Positions 19,063 to 27,885 of a stretch of 64,000 nt of DNA are shown piece after piece; the first letter of the stretch is position 1, and the number at the start of each line of letters is the position of its first letter. Source of the stretch: Candidatus Desulfovibrio kirbyi (GTDB taxonomy: Bacteria; Desulfobacterota; Desulfovibrionia; Desulfovibrionales; Desulfovibrionaceae); NCBI GenBank assembly GCA_013374015.1, contig BLLL01000007.1, positions 1-64,000 of the forward strand, read 5' to 3'. The notes under the pieces are model-generated. The model saw nothing but the letters and a program-made list of their open reading frames with translations. It was not told where the DNA came from and did not search any database. Made by a program: the position numbers and the translations under genes.

Positions 19063-21591
19063 TTAATTGTTCCGTCCGCAGCATTTTTTATACTTCAATC
19101 CGCTACCGCAGGGGCAGGCGTTGTTGCGCCCGATGCGGGGCGCGGCTTTGGCGGGTTTTGTCTGTGGAGGCGCATCGCCTGCGCCGGAATAGGAAAGTCC
19201 GTCCACCTCTCTGTGGCGAAATTCACGCGTAAGGGCCTCAGCCACCTCCTGTTCAGGCGGGCGCACCTGAACACGCGAGAGCACGCGGAAAGCGCTTTCC
19301 CTGATCTGAAAGAGCATTTCCTGAAACATGGCAAAGCCTTCGCGCTTGTATTCCAGCTTCGGGTCCTTCTGTCCGTAGCCGCGCAAGCCTATGCCGTCGC
19401 GCAGGGCGTCCATGTTGCGCAAATGCTCCTTCCAGCAGCGGTCCAGCTCTTCCAGTAAAAAATACCGCTGAATGTCCTTGTAGCTTTCGCCGGCGTTGCG
19501 CTTCAAATTCTCCAGCATGGCGCGCACGCTTTTTTTACAGTCATCACGCGAGGGCAAGGGCATATCCCGCGGTAGGGCGCGGCCAAGGGCAAAAATTTCA
19601 CACAGTCGGGAAAGCGCGGCCGCACGCTCTTCCTCAAGCTGCTCCTGTCCGGCATTGTCCAGCGGCGCGTACACATTGTCCAGCACATCGCCCAAAAATT
19701 CCTCAAGAATGGGATCAAGATCGTCCTCCACCATCAATTCACGGCGCAGGGAATAGATCACTTCACGCTGCTGATTCATCACATTGTCATAATCGAGCAG
19801 TGTTTTGCGTATTTCAAAATTGTGGGCTTCTACACGCTTTTGCGCGCTTTCTACAGCGCGGGAAACCATTGCGTTTTCAATAGATTCACCATCACGCAGG
19901 CCCAGTTTTTCCATAAGCCCCTTGATCCGGTCCGAACCGAAAAGACGCATGAGGTCGTCCTCAAGCGAAAGATAAAAACGTGAGGAACCCGGATCGCCCT
20001 GACGACCGGATCGGCCGCGTAGCTGGTTGTCGATTCGCCGGCTTTCATGGCGCTCTGTTCCCAGAATGTGCAGACCACCCGACCCAGACACGTCTTCACC
20101 AAGCACAATGTCCGTGCCGCGTCCGGCCATGTTGGTGGCGATTGTCACTCTGCCCTTCTGCCCTGCCTGCGCCACAATTTCTGCTTCGCGCTCGTGCTGT
20201 TTGGCATTGAGCACATTGTGCTCAATGCCAAGGCGTTTCAGACTCGTCGAGAGCATTTCGGAGGTTTCGATGGATATGGTGCCCACAAGCACGGGCCGGC
20301 CGCGCTTGTGGATGTCCGCAATAGCTTGGATGATGGCTTCAAACTTTTCTTCGCGACTGCGAAAAATCATGTCTGAGTGATCAATGCGGACCATAGGCTT
20401 GTTGGGCGGGATAGAAATGACTTCCAGGCCATATATCTGCTGGAATTCCACAGCCTCTGTGTCCGCCGTGCCCGTCATGCCGGCAAGTTTGTCATAGAGG
20501 CGAAAATAATTCTGAAAGGTGATGGCGGCCAAGGTCTGATTTTCCGCCGCCACCGTAACGCGCTCCTTGGCTTCCAGCGCTTGATGCAACCCATCGGAAT
20601 AACGGCGGCCCGCCATAAGACGGCCTGTGAATTCATCTACAATAACCACCTGATCGTTTTGTACAATATAATCCACATCACGTCTGAACGCCTGATGCGC
20701 CTTGAGAGACTGCAAAACATGGTGTTGCAGGGTGATATTCGCGGAATCAAAAAGATTCTCCACACTGAACAGTTCTTCGCAACGCGCAACGCCCACATCC
20801 GTCAGCATGGCCGTGCGGGCTTTTTCATCAATGGTATAGTGCTCGGGCGAGAGTTTGCGCACCACATCATCCACCATACGGTACATGCCGACGGTCTCAT
20901 CAGAAGCGCCGGAAATAATCAGAGGGGTGCGGGCCTCGTCAATAAGAATGGAGTCCACTTCGTCCACAATAGCGAAGTTGTGGCCGCGCTGTACAAGCTG
21001 CTGGGCATAAAACTTCATGTTGTCACGCAGATAGTCAAAACCAAATTCGTTATTTGTGCCGTAGGTTATGTCTGCGCCATACGCCGCCTTGCGTTCGCGA
21101 TCATCCAGTCCGTGCACGATCACACCTGTTGTCAATCCGAGAAAATCATATATCTTGCCCATCCAGGCCGCGTCGCGCTTTGCCAGATAATCATTGACCG
21201 TGACAACGTGCACGCCTTTGCCTGACAGAGCGTTGAGCGCCGCGGCAAGAGTGGCCGCAAGCGTTTTGCCTTCGCCTGTTTTCATTTCGGCGATCTTGCC
21301 CCTGTGGAGAACCATGCCGCCTATCAACTGCACGTCGTAGTGGCGCATGGCAAGCGTACGGCAGGACGCCTCGCGCACCAGCGCAAAAACTTCCGGCAGC
21401 AAATCGTCCAAACCCACGCCTTTTTCCTGCGCGTCTTTACGGTATTTTGCCATGCGGGCGGAAAAGTCGGCTTCGGCAAGGGCGCGCATTTCTGACTCAA
21501 GGGCGTTGATACGCGCTACCAGCGGCGCAAAGCGGCGCAACATACGCTCATTTTTGCTGCTGAAAATTTTTCTAAAAAGAAAAGAAAACAT
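19063..21591 (-). CDS. secA: Protein translocase ATPase SecA
   Basis: Motor of the Sec pathway, working at the inner membrane with SecYEG. The full 842-residue protein is present. Walker A is MKTGEGKTLAATLAA near residue 105. The DEAD-type motif is DEVDSILIDEARTPLIISG near residue 210. FTGRLMAGRRYSDGLHQALEAKE belongs to the preprotein cross-linking region, and QLRGRSGRQGDPGSSRFYLSLEDDL is helicase motif VI. The C-terminal SEC-C zinc motif is CPCGSGLKYKKCC. The ATG at 21591 is preceded by AGGATG. It is transcribed divergently from larB. Confidence 0.97.
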   Translation of the reverse strand: MFSFLFRKIFSSKNERMLRRFAPLVARINALESEMRALAEADFSARMAKYRKDAQEKGVGLDDLLPEVFALVREASCRTLAMRHYDVQLIGGMVLHRGKIAEMKTGEGKTLAATLAAALNALSGKGVHVVTVNDYLAKRDAAWMGKIYDFLGLTTGVIVHGLDDRERKAAYGADITYGTNNEFGFDYLRDNMKFYAQQLVQRGHNFAIVDEVDSILIDEARTPLIISGASDETVGMYRMVDDVVRKLSPEHYTIDEKARTAMLTDVGVARCEELFSVENLFDSANITLQHHVLQSLKAHQAFRRDVDYIVQNDQVVIVDEFTGRLMAGRRYSDGLHQALEAKERVTVAAENQTLAAITFQNYFRLYDKLAGMTGTADTEAVEFQQIYGLEVISIPPNKPMVRIDHSDMIFRSREEKFEAIIQAIADIHKRGRPVLVGTISIETSEMLSTSLKRLGIEHNVLNAKQHEREAEIVAQAGQKGRVTIATNMAGRGTDIVLGEDVSGSGGLHILGTERHESRRIDNQLRGRSGRQGDPGSSRFYLSLEDDLMRLFGSDRIKGLMEKLGLRDGESIENAMVSRAVESAQKRVEAHNFEIRKTLLDYDNVMNQQREVIYSLRRELMVEDDLDPILEEFLGDVLDNVYAPLDNAGQEQLEEERAAALSRLCEIFALGRALPRDMPLPSRDDCKKSVRAMLENLKRNAGESYKDIQRYFLLEELDRCWKEHLRNMDALRDGIGLRGYGQKDPKLEYKREGFAMFQEMLFQIRESAFRVLSRVQVRPPEQEVAEALTREFRHREVDGLSYSGAGDAPPQTKPAKAAPRIGRNNACPCGSGLKYKKCCGRNN

Positions 21592-21727
21592 GGTATGTTA
21601 CATCCTGATAAAAACATTTACGCCCTGCTCACGCTTGTACCGTGTCATGAGTTACAATGCAAGCGTAACGCCATCAAAATCAGAATTTGCTCTTGAGGGG
21701 ACGTTTACAAAATCAGGCCAATGACTT

Positions 21728-22525
21728 ATGAGTTTATGTATGCAGTATGCCGACATTCATCAAATCCTGACACTTGTCGCTCAGGGCGCCCTTAGCCCGG
21801 AGCAGGCCAAGGAGCGCCTTGGTCTGGCCGCTGTCCGCGATTCCCTCAACGGCCTAACGCTTGATCCGCAGCGCGAGCTTCGGGCCGGAATGGGCGAGGC
21901 GGTATTTGCGCAGGGCAAAACCGACACGGCTCTGGCAGCCGCTGTGGAAGGGCTTGCCGCCTACGGAGGGGTATTGGCAAGCCGCGTAAGTCAAGCGCAG
22001 GGTGCGCTCTTGCGCGCGCGCTTTCCGGATGGCTGCCTGTGGCCCCAAGCAGGGCTTTTCGCCCTCAATGCGCCGGCGCGTTTTATACAGGCCGCCACCC
22101 AGTCTTGGCCAACAGACGGCCAGGCGCTGGTGGTTTCCGCCGGCGCATCGGACATGGGCGTTGCCCTGGAAGCCTTCGGCACGCTCTGTTTTCGGGATTA
22201 CGACTGTGGTTGTATTACAGATGTCGGCGTTGCTGGTCTGCACAGGCTCACGCCCCACATTAAAGCCTTGCGACAAGCACGCGTTATCATTGCCGTTGCC
22301 GGCATGGAAGGAGCGCTGCCCGGTGTGCTGGCCGGCCTTACTCCTGCACCGATCGTTGCTGTGCCCACATCCGTAGGCTACGGCGTTGGAGCGCACGGCT
22401 TTGCCGCGCTCTCCACCATGCTGTGCACCTGCGTGCCCGGCGTGGCTGTTGTCAATATAGATAACGGATTTGGCGCGGCCGCCTTTGCGGCAAAAATTCT
22501 GGGCAGGACTGACCGAGATTTTTAA
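21728..22525 (+). CDS. larB: Nickel pincer cofactor biosynthesis protein LarB
   Basis: Carboxylates nicotinic acid adenine dinucleotide at the start of nickel pincer cofactor synthesis for lactate racemase-type enzymes. The 265-residue protein belongs to the AIR-carboxylase-like family. ARFPDGCLWPQAG is atypical in detail, but SAGASDMGVALEA, DVGVAGLHRL, VAGMEGALPGVLAGL and the C-terminal NIDNGFGAA fit LarB. The ribosome binding site is weak, and an ATG four codons downstream is an alternative start. Its partner larC lies 3.3 kb away at 25816; larE and larA are not in the window. Confidence 0.9.
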   Translation: MSLCMQYADIHQILTLVAQGALSPEQAKERLGLAAVRDSLNGLTLDPQRELRAGMGEAVFAQGKTDTALAAAVEGLAAYGGVLASRVSQAQGALLRARFPDGCLWPQAGLFALNAPARFIQAATQSWPTDGQALVVSAGASDMGVALEAFGTLCFRDYDCGCITDVGVAGLHRLTPHIKALRQARVIIAVAGMEGALPGVLAGLTPAPIVAVPTSVGYGVGAHGFAALSTMLCTCVPGVAVVNIDNGFGAAAFAAKILGRTDRDF

Positions 22526-22551
22526 ATTTCGGCTCCTAAAGTTAAAATGCT

Positions 22552-24996
22552 CTAAAACACCTGACGCATGAGGGTCTCGCCCCCCTCGGATGTGTCTGTG
22601 GGCGGCGCGTCCTCCGTTGTTTCACCACCTCCTATGGCGGAAATGCCCTCTAGGGGCATGTCCGCCCTGTAGGCAAATCCGTCAGACATGACAATGCCGC
22701 CGGGTATGGTGAAGTCAGCCGGCGCGTACATATCTTCAACGTGAAGGAAGTAATTGCGGAATATGGGCGCTGCCGTGCGACCGCCCTGTTCCAGACGCCC
22801 AAGAGACTGCAACTGGTCATAGCCGACATAGACGCCGGTGACCAGATAGGGCGTGAAGCCCATAAACCAGGCATCGTGTTCGTCGTTTGTGGTGCCGGTT
22901 TTTCCGGCAATAAAGCGTCCTTCAATTCTGGCGCGCACGCCTGTGCCGGCTGTGACCACATTTTTGAGCAGGGTCGCCATCATATAGGCGTTTTGCGGCG
23001 TGATCGCCTGCCAGCGCTCCACATTCTGCCGGTAAAGCTCCCGGCCGTTCGCGTCCGTGATGGAAGTGATGATGCGCGGGCGCACGCCCAAACCCTGATT
23101 GGCAAAGGCGGCGTAGGCCTGTGTCATGTTGAGAGGAGACACCGCCACAGCGCCTAGGCTAACGGAAAGCTCCTGGGGAAAGTGCGGCTCAAGACCGAGG
23201 TTTTTTGCCCGCTGTATCACGTTGGCTATGCCGATCTGCTGGGCGACGCGCACGGTGCATGTATTGCGCGAGAGAGCGAGCGCTTTGGACAGGGGCAGTT
23301 CGCCCTTGAAGTCGTGTTCGTAGTTGGAGGGACGCCAAACTTCGTTGGTGTAGGGATTGACATACACAAAGGGCGCGTCCAGCACTATGGATGATGGCGT
23401 AAAGCCGAAATCAAGGGCGGTGGAGTACACGACAGGCTTGAAACTGGAGCCTGGCTGACGCCGCGCCTGGGTTGCGCGGTTAAAATGGCTGTCGCCAAAA
23501 CTGTAGCCGCCGATAAGCGCGACAACATCACCGCTCTGCGGCTCAAGAGATGCCAGCGCCCCTTGTGCGGCGGGGATCTGCTGCAACAGCAGGGGGATAG
23601 GCGTCTCCTTCCGCACGTCGCCCGCGTCAAACGAGATAGTCTGCTGTATTTTTTTGTTTTTTGCATCGGTTGTCGTCACTGTGCTATCCGCGGCTGAAAC
23701 CAGTACTACGTCGCCGGGTTTGAGCACCAGCCGCGCATCCTTGACTGTGGGCGCATTTATGGCGGACACCTTGGGGTTGGGCTTACGCGCCCAGGACATG
23801 GCGGCTACGGGTATGACGCCTGTATAATCCTGCCCAAGGGCGACGCGTGCCTCCTTGGCGTCAACAGATGTCACCAGTGCTGTTGCCCTGCCCGTGCCCG
23901 TCAGTTCTAGCGGCGTAAAAGCTAATTTATTTAAAAATTCTCGCTGGTTGGCAGTATCAAGGTGTTGCAGCGGGCCGCGCCAGCCCTGCCGTTTGTCCAG
24001 CTCTTCCAGCCCTTGGCGTAGCGCCAACCCTGCCGCTTCCTGATGGATGGGGTCCATGGCCGTGCGCACGGTAAGGCCGGCTTCATGCACATAGTCCTCG
24101 CCGTATTTGCGGGTGTCCACGCCCAGCGCATGGAGTGTGCGTTCTGAAAAAAATTCGATAAGCAGACGGCGCACTTCTTCCAGATACCAAAGGGCCGCGC
24201 CATTCTGCCCGTCAGGCATGCTCCAGTATACGAGCGGTTCCGCCGTTGCCTGGGCGTAGTCATCAGGGGTTATCCATTTGAGATCCCGCAGTCGCCCTAA
24301 AACATACATTTGGCGGTTTTTTGCTTCCTGTGGATGGCGGAAGGGATTATAGCGGCTTGGGGCTTGGGGCAGCCCGGCGATAACCGCGCTTTCCGCCAGC
24401 GTTATGTCCGAGGCGTGCTTGCCGAAGTAGATTCGGGCGGCCGCTTCCACGCCGTGGGCGTGCTCGCCAAGATAAACCTGATTCAGGTAGATTGTGAGGA
24501 TTTCGTCCTTGGAAAGATTGTTTTCCAATTCAACAGCGAGGATGGCTTCCTTCATTTTGCGCAGGAAGCTGCGCTCTGAAGAAAGCAGCAATTGCTTGAT
24601 GGTTTGCTGGGTAATGGTGCTGCCGCCCTGGCTTGTCGCGCCGGTGCGGATGTTGACGTAGGCCGCGCGGGCTATGGCCACAGGGTCTATGCCGAAATGT
24701 TGATAAAAGTTGGCGTCTTCAGCGGCAAGAAAGGCCATCGGCAAAAAACGCGACATGTCGCCGAGGCCTATAATATGACGGTGTTCGTGCGAAAATATGC
24801 CGAGCGTTGAGCCGTCGCGCGCCAGAACGGTGGTGGCTTGCGGCGGGTCATATCCCGCGATGCGAGTGATATTGGGCAGATCACGGGAAGCCCAGTAAAA
24901 GAGCATGGCAAGGGCAGCGCCGCCGGCAAGCGCGCAGAGCAGACCAAGGCATGTCAGCCGGAGGAAAATTTTTTTATACGGAATTTTGAATGCCAT
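22552..24996 (-). CDS. mrcA: Class A penicillin-binding protein (PBP1A type)
   Basis: Bifunctional peptidoglycan synthase of 814 residues, anchored by one N-terminal membrane segment (residues 13-35). The GT51 glycosyltransferase domain has AAEDANFYQHFGID near residue 90 and GGSTITQQ near residue 123. An OB-type insert separates it from the transpeptidase domain. There the three penicillin-binding motifs are SSFKP, SRN and KTGTT. The C-terminal tail is acidic and ends beyond PPTDTSEGG. larB converges on it with only 26 bases between the stops. Confidence 0.95.
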   Translation of the reverse strand: MAFKIPYKKIFLRLTCLGLLCALAGGAALAMLFYWASRDLPNITRIAGYDPPQATTVLARDGSTLGIFSHEHRHIIGLGDMSRFLPMAFLAAEDANFYQHFGIDPVAIARAAYVNIRTGATSQGGSTITQQTIKQLLLSSERSFLRKMKEAILAVELENNLSKDEILTIYLNQVYLGEHAHGVEAAARIYFGKHASDITLAESAVIAGLPQAPSRYNPFRHPQEAKNRQMYVLGRLRDLKWITPDDYAQATAEPLVYWSMPDGQNGAALWYLEEVRRLLIEFFSERTLHALGVDTRKYGEDYVHEAGLTVRTAMDPIHQEAAGLALRQGLEELDKRQGWRGPLQHLDTANQREFLNKLAFTPLELTGTGRATALVTSVDAKEARVALGQDYTGVIPVAAMSWARKPNPKVSAINAPTVKDARLVLKPGDVVLVSAADSTVTTTDAKNKKIQQTISFDAGDVRKETPIPLLLQQIPAAQGALASLEPQSGDVVALIGGYSFGDSHFNRATQARRQPGSSFKPVVYSTALDFGFTPSSIVLDAPFVYVNPYTNEVWRPSNYEHDFKGELPLSKALALSRNTCTVRVAQQIGIANVIQRAKNLGLEPHFPQELSVSLGAVAVSPLNMTQAYAAFANQGLGVRPRIITSITDANGRELYRQNVERWQAITPQNAYMMATLLKNVVTAGTGVRARIEGRFIAGKTGTTNDEHDAWFMGFTPYLVTGVYVGYDQLQSLGRLEQGGRTAAPIFRNYFLHVEDMYAPADFTIPGGIVMSDGFAYRADMPLEGISAIGGGETTEDAPPTDTSEGGETLMRQVF

Positions 24997-25209
24997 GCGC
25001 AGGAAAATAGCTTTTTATAAAAGGGGACCGGTGCGCGGCGATGTCGTGCCCGCCGCCTATGCTGCCGAGTGAAAAAACGCAATGGACATTCATCTGCAGC
25101 GCCTGTGCAAGAAAGCGATGTCCAAGTATGAGGATGTCATCCCGCAATGTGGGCGGCGCTATCCCTCATTCCGCAGGATGATGAGGGGTAGCACCGGTAA
25201 AAATTTCCG

Positions 25210-25527
25210 CTATACGCAGCCGGTGGGTTTGGGCAGCCCTGCCATTTTGCAGGCGCCTTTGCCCGGACCTGAGGGGAAGAGTTCGTACACTTCCTTCAGT
25301 TTGTAGCCGGTATTTTTTGAAAGAATGCGCACCATGGGGGCGATGCCGTTTTTCTTGTAGTAGTCTTGCAAAAAGTCGAGGATTTTCTGGTGGTCGGCAT
25401 TGATGTCTGTGATGCCTTCAGAATCCTTTACATAATCCATCCATTCCGGACACCAGTCGTCAAAGCGGAGCAGGAAACCGTCTTCATCCACTTCAAAGCT
25501 CTTGCCTTTATAGGTAATCTCAGCCAT
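25210..25527 (-). CDS. dsrC: Dissimilatory sulfite reductase sulfur carrier DsrC
   Basis: Carries the sulfite-derived sulfur as a DsrC trisulfide between DsrAB and the membrane complex DsrMKJOP in sulfite reduction. The 105 residues are the normal length. The flexible C-terminal arm has both redox cysteines, ACKMAGLPKPTGCV, spaced ten residues apart; this distinguishes true DsrC from TusE-like homologues. The ATG has a strong AGGAGG site. A perfect minus-strand TTGACA is at 25587-25592, but I see no convincing -10 for it. dsrC is usually unlinked to dsrAB in this group, as here. The 213 bases between its stop and the PBP start show no gene. The 288-base divergent interval to larC also holds no further gene. 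Confidence 0.96.
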   Translation of the reverse strand: MAEITYKGKSFEVDEDGFLLRFDDWCPEWMDYVKDSEGITDINADHQKILDFLQDYYKKNGIAPMVRILSKNTGYKLKEVYELFPSGPGKGACKMAGLPKPTGCV

Positions 25528-25815
25528 GCGTGTCCTCCTTAGGACAGTATTACTTACATAACTAACACAAGAACACCATGTCCTTATGTCAATCAGCCGA
25601 AATCGCTGTTCCGGCTAAATTCCTCACCGACAGACGTTGTCGCGCAATGCGATGGTAACGCACTGCTTCAGACATGGCACAAATGCGCATTCTTGGCAAG
25701 CTTTGACGAAAAGTTTTTTGCGCGGTTGTTTTTTTATTGAAAAATGGACAAATACGGGCAGTATGGCTACACTGCTCAAGGTAACAGCACACATATGAAT
25801 TCAGAGGATTCGCCC

Positions 25816-26964
25816 ATGCACATGTATCTGGACTGCACTCACGGCATCAGCGGCGACATGACTTTGGCTGTTTTGAGTCACTTGGGAGTTAATCTTGCGC
25901 CGTTTACAAAAATTTTGGCGGACGCGGGTATTGTTTGTCAAATTTCCGTACGGCAGGAAAATCGCGCCGCCGGCCCGGGTTGTTGTGTGGATGTGGTTTG
26001 GGAAGACAACCAGCCGTTACGACATCCTGCTGATATTGCAGCTATTTTTCAAAAACTTGCTGTCAGTGAGGTTGTGCGGGACAGATCTCTTGCCGCACTG
26101 GAGGCGCTGACGCTGGCCGAGGCGCACGCGCACCAGATACCGCCTGAGGCGGTGCATTTTCATGAAGTGGGGGCTATTGATACACTGGCGGATATTGCCG
26201 GCGTATGCTGGGCGCTGGAACGCCTTGGGATAGACAGGATAACGGCTTCGCCTCTGCCCTGGTTTTCCGGTTCTGTGCGTTGTGCGCACGGGCTGATTCC
26301 CCTGCCCGCGCCGGCCGCGGCATACCTGATGCGCGGCAAGCCGGTACGCGCTGCCGCCGCGCCTGCCTGCGAGGAGCTTGTGACCCCGACAGGGGCGGCT
26401 CTTTTGCATGTGCTGGCGCAAGCGTTTGAGGAAGGACCGGAAGGGAGGCTGGCGGCAATCGGCACCGGCTATGGTTCGCGTCCCGCGCCGGCCGGCCTGC
26501 GCGCCGTGCTGTTTGAGCCTGTGCCGGAGCAGTGTCCCCCGCTGGGCGGCAGTGAATATGTGCTGCAACTGGAGACGCATCTTGACCATTTGACCGGCGA
26601 GGAACTGGGGCTGGCGCTGGAGGCGCTGGCCGCCCTGCCCCAGACTCTGGATGTGCTCTGGTTGCCGGGCGTCGGCAAAAAAAATCGGCCTGCCGGGCTT
26701 CTGCGGGTGCTGTGCGCCCTGCGTGACGAACATGCGGTCAGCGTTGCCGTACTGCGCCACACCCATACCCTTGGCCTGAGGCGGCAGGCGATTGAGCGCG
26801 CGATATTGCCGCGTGAAGTCGTTTTGCGTGAACAGGACGCCCTGTCCCTTGCCGCAAAGGCCTACACACTGGAAGGGGCGCGCTATGAGCGGCTTGAGGC
26901 GGATTCTGTCCGGGAAGCTGCCGAACGCCTTGGTGTGGGAGCGCCCGCTCTGCGTTTCAGGTGA
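25816..26964 (+). CDS. larC: Nickel insertion protein LarC
   Basis: CTP-dependent cyclometallase that inserts nickel into the pincer cofactor. The 382-residue product starts MHMYLDCTHGISGDM, the usual N-terminus, with AGAGGA upstream of the ATG at 25816. The frame is open further upstream without support. PEAVHFHEVGAIDTLADIAG near residue 115 is the His-rich signature of the former DUF111 family. In Lactiplantibacillus plantarum LarC is made by ribosomal frameshifting; here one continuous frame covers both halves. Confidence 0.93.
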   Translation: MHMYLDCTHGISGDMTLAVLSHLGVNLAPFTKILADAGIVCQISVRQENRAAGPGCCVDVVWEDNQPLRHPADIAAIFQKLAVSEVVRDRSLAALEALTLAEAHAHQIPPEAVHFHEVGAIDTLADIAGVCWALERLGIDRITASPLPWFSGSVRCAHGLIPLPAPAAAYLMRGKPVRAAAAPACEELVTPTGAALLHVLAQAFEEGPEGRLAAIGTGYGSRPAPAGLRAVLFEPVPEQCPPLGGSEYVLQLETHLDHLTGEELGLALEALAALPQTLDVLWLPGVGKKNRPAGLLRVLCALRDEHAVSVAVLRHTHTLGLRRQAIERAILPREVVLREQDALSLAAKAYTLEGARYERLEADSVREAAERLGVGAPALRFR

Positions 26965-27115
26965 TGGGAAAGACTTCTTGAAATTTTGATCGAAAAGTAC
27001 CGTGTGAATATGACAAAGAACTTTATAAAGCTCGGCATCATTTCTTGCTGCTATTCAGAACGGATGCATTTTTTCATGGCATCCATCTCGTGACTATACT
27101 GTCTAAAGGTGAAGA

Positions 27116-27769
27116 TCAGTCGTTTGTGTGAACATGGGCATGTGTGGCGCGGCGTAAGCCCGCGACTTTTGCCGCGATATCCGTCGCGCCGACCAGTTCT
27201 GAAACAAGCGCGCAGCAGCGCGCGCCGCGCCGCGTCACCTCGCCGATGTTGTGTTCCTTGATTCCGCCGATGGCCACAAAGGGCAGCGCGCTGTTTTTCG
27301 CTGCCCAGTCCAGGTATTCCAGCCCTACCGGGGCGACGACGTCTTCCTTGGTCTGCGTCGCGAAAATCGGCCCCACGCCGATATAGTCCGCGCCGGCTGC
27401 TGCCGCCGCGCGCGCCTGTTCCGGAGAATGTGTGGACAGCCCGATGAGTGTTTTATGTCCGACAAGCCCGCGAACTTCGGCCACGGGCAGATCTTCCTGC
27501 CCAACATGGACGCCGTCGGCCCCAACCAAAAGTGCAATGTCAATATGATCGTTGACGATGAAGCAGGCGTCCGCCTCATGGGTCATGCGACGAAGCAGCC
27601 GGCACTCTTCCAGCATTTGCCCCGCCTTAAGATTCTTTTCCCGGTATTGCAGAATGCGCACGCCGGCGGCAAGTAGCGCCGTAGCCACGTCAACAATAGA
27701 GCGTCCCGGAGAAAGACGGGAGTCGGTGATGGCATAGATATCTGTTTGTCCTGGTAAAATTGTCGGCAT
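27116..27769 (-). CDS. thiE: Thiamine phosphate synthase
   Basis: Joins HMP-pyrophosphate and thiazole phosphate to give thiamine phosphate. The 217-residue TIM-barrel protein has QYREK near residue 42, NDHIDIALLVGADGVHVGQEDLP near residues 72-94, GLSTHS near residue 110 and GADYIGVGPIFATQTK near residue 128. GGI near residue 167 is the phosphate site. The gene is isolated. I looked upstream for a TPP riboswitch and did not find one. The region towards larC (26965-27115) has a small inverted repeat GGATGC/GCATCC but no T run. Confidence 0.94.
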   Translation of the reverse strand: MPTILPGQTDIYAITDSRLSPGRSIVDVATALLAAGVRILQYREKNLKAGQMLEECRLLRRMTHEADACFIVNDHIDIALLVGADGVHVGQEDLPVAEVRGLVGHKTLIGLSTHSPEQARAAAAAGADYIGVGPIFATQTKEDVVAPVGLEYLDWAAKNSALPFVAIGGIKEHNIGEVTRRGARCCALVSELVGATDIAAKVAGLRRATHAHVHTND

Positions 27770-27885
27770 GACTTCTCCTGTTCGGTTGTTTTTGTGAGAA
27801 TTTCATAAAAACATCTTCTTTTCAAGCGCGCCTTCCTTGTGTAAGCTCATGCTCTGAAGTAATGAAGACAGGAGGTTGATTTGCC

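Noticed and set aside
25140..25185. CCCTCAT/ATGAGGG inverted repeat after dsrC as a terminator
   Set aside because: The loop is long and no T run follows; it may be a structure but is not supported as a terminator.
25082..25306. 74-codon plus-strand open frame
   Set aside because: Its second half is antisense to dsrC and it has no supporting motif. The 213-base gap left of dsrC appears non-coding.
26965..27115. GGATGC/GCATCC hairpin as a terminator for larC and thiE
   Set aside because: No T run follows on either strand.
27770..27885. Possible TPP riboswitch upstream of thiE
   Set aside because: The 116-base interval is too short and lacks the conserved thi-box core.
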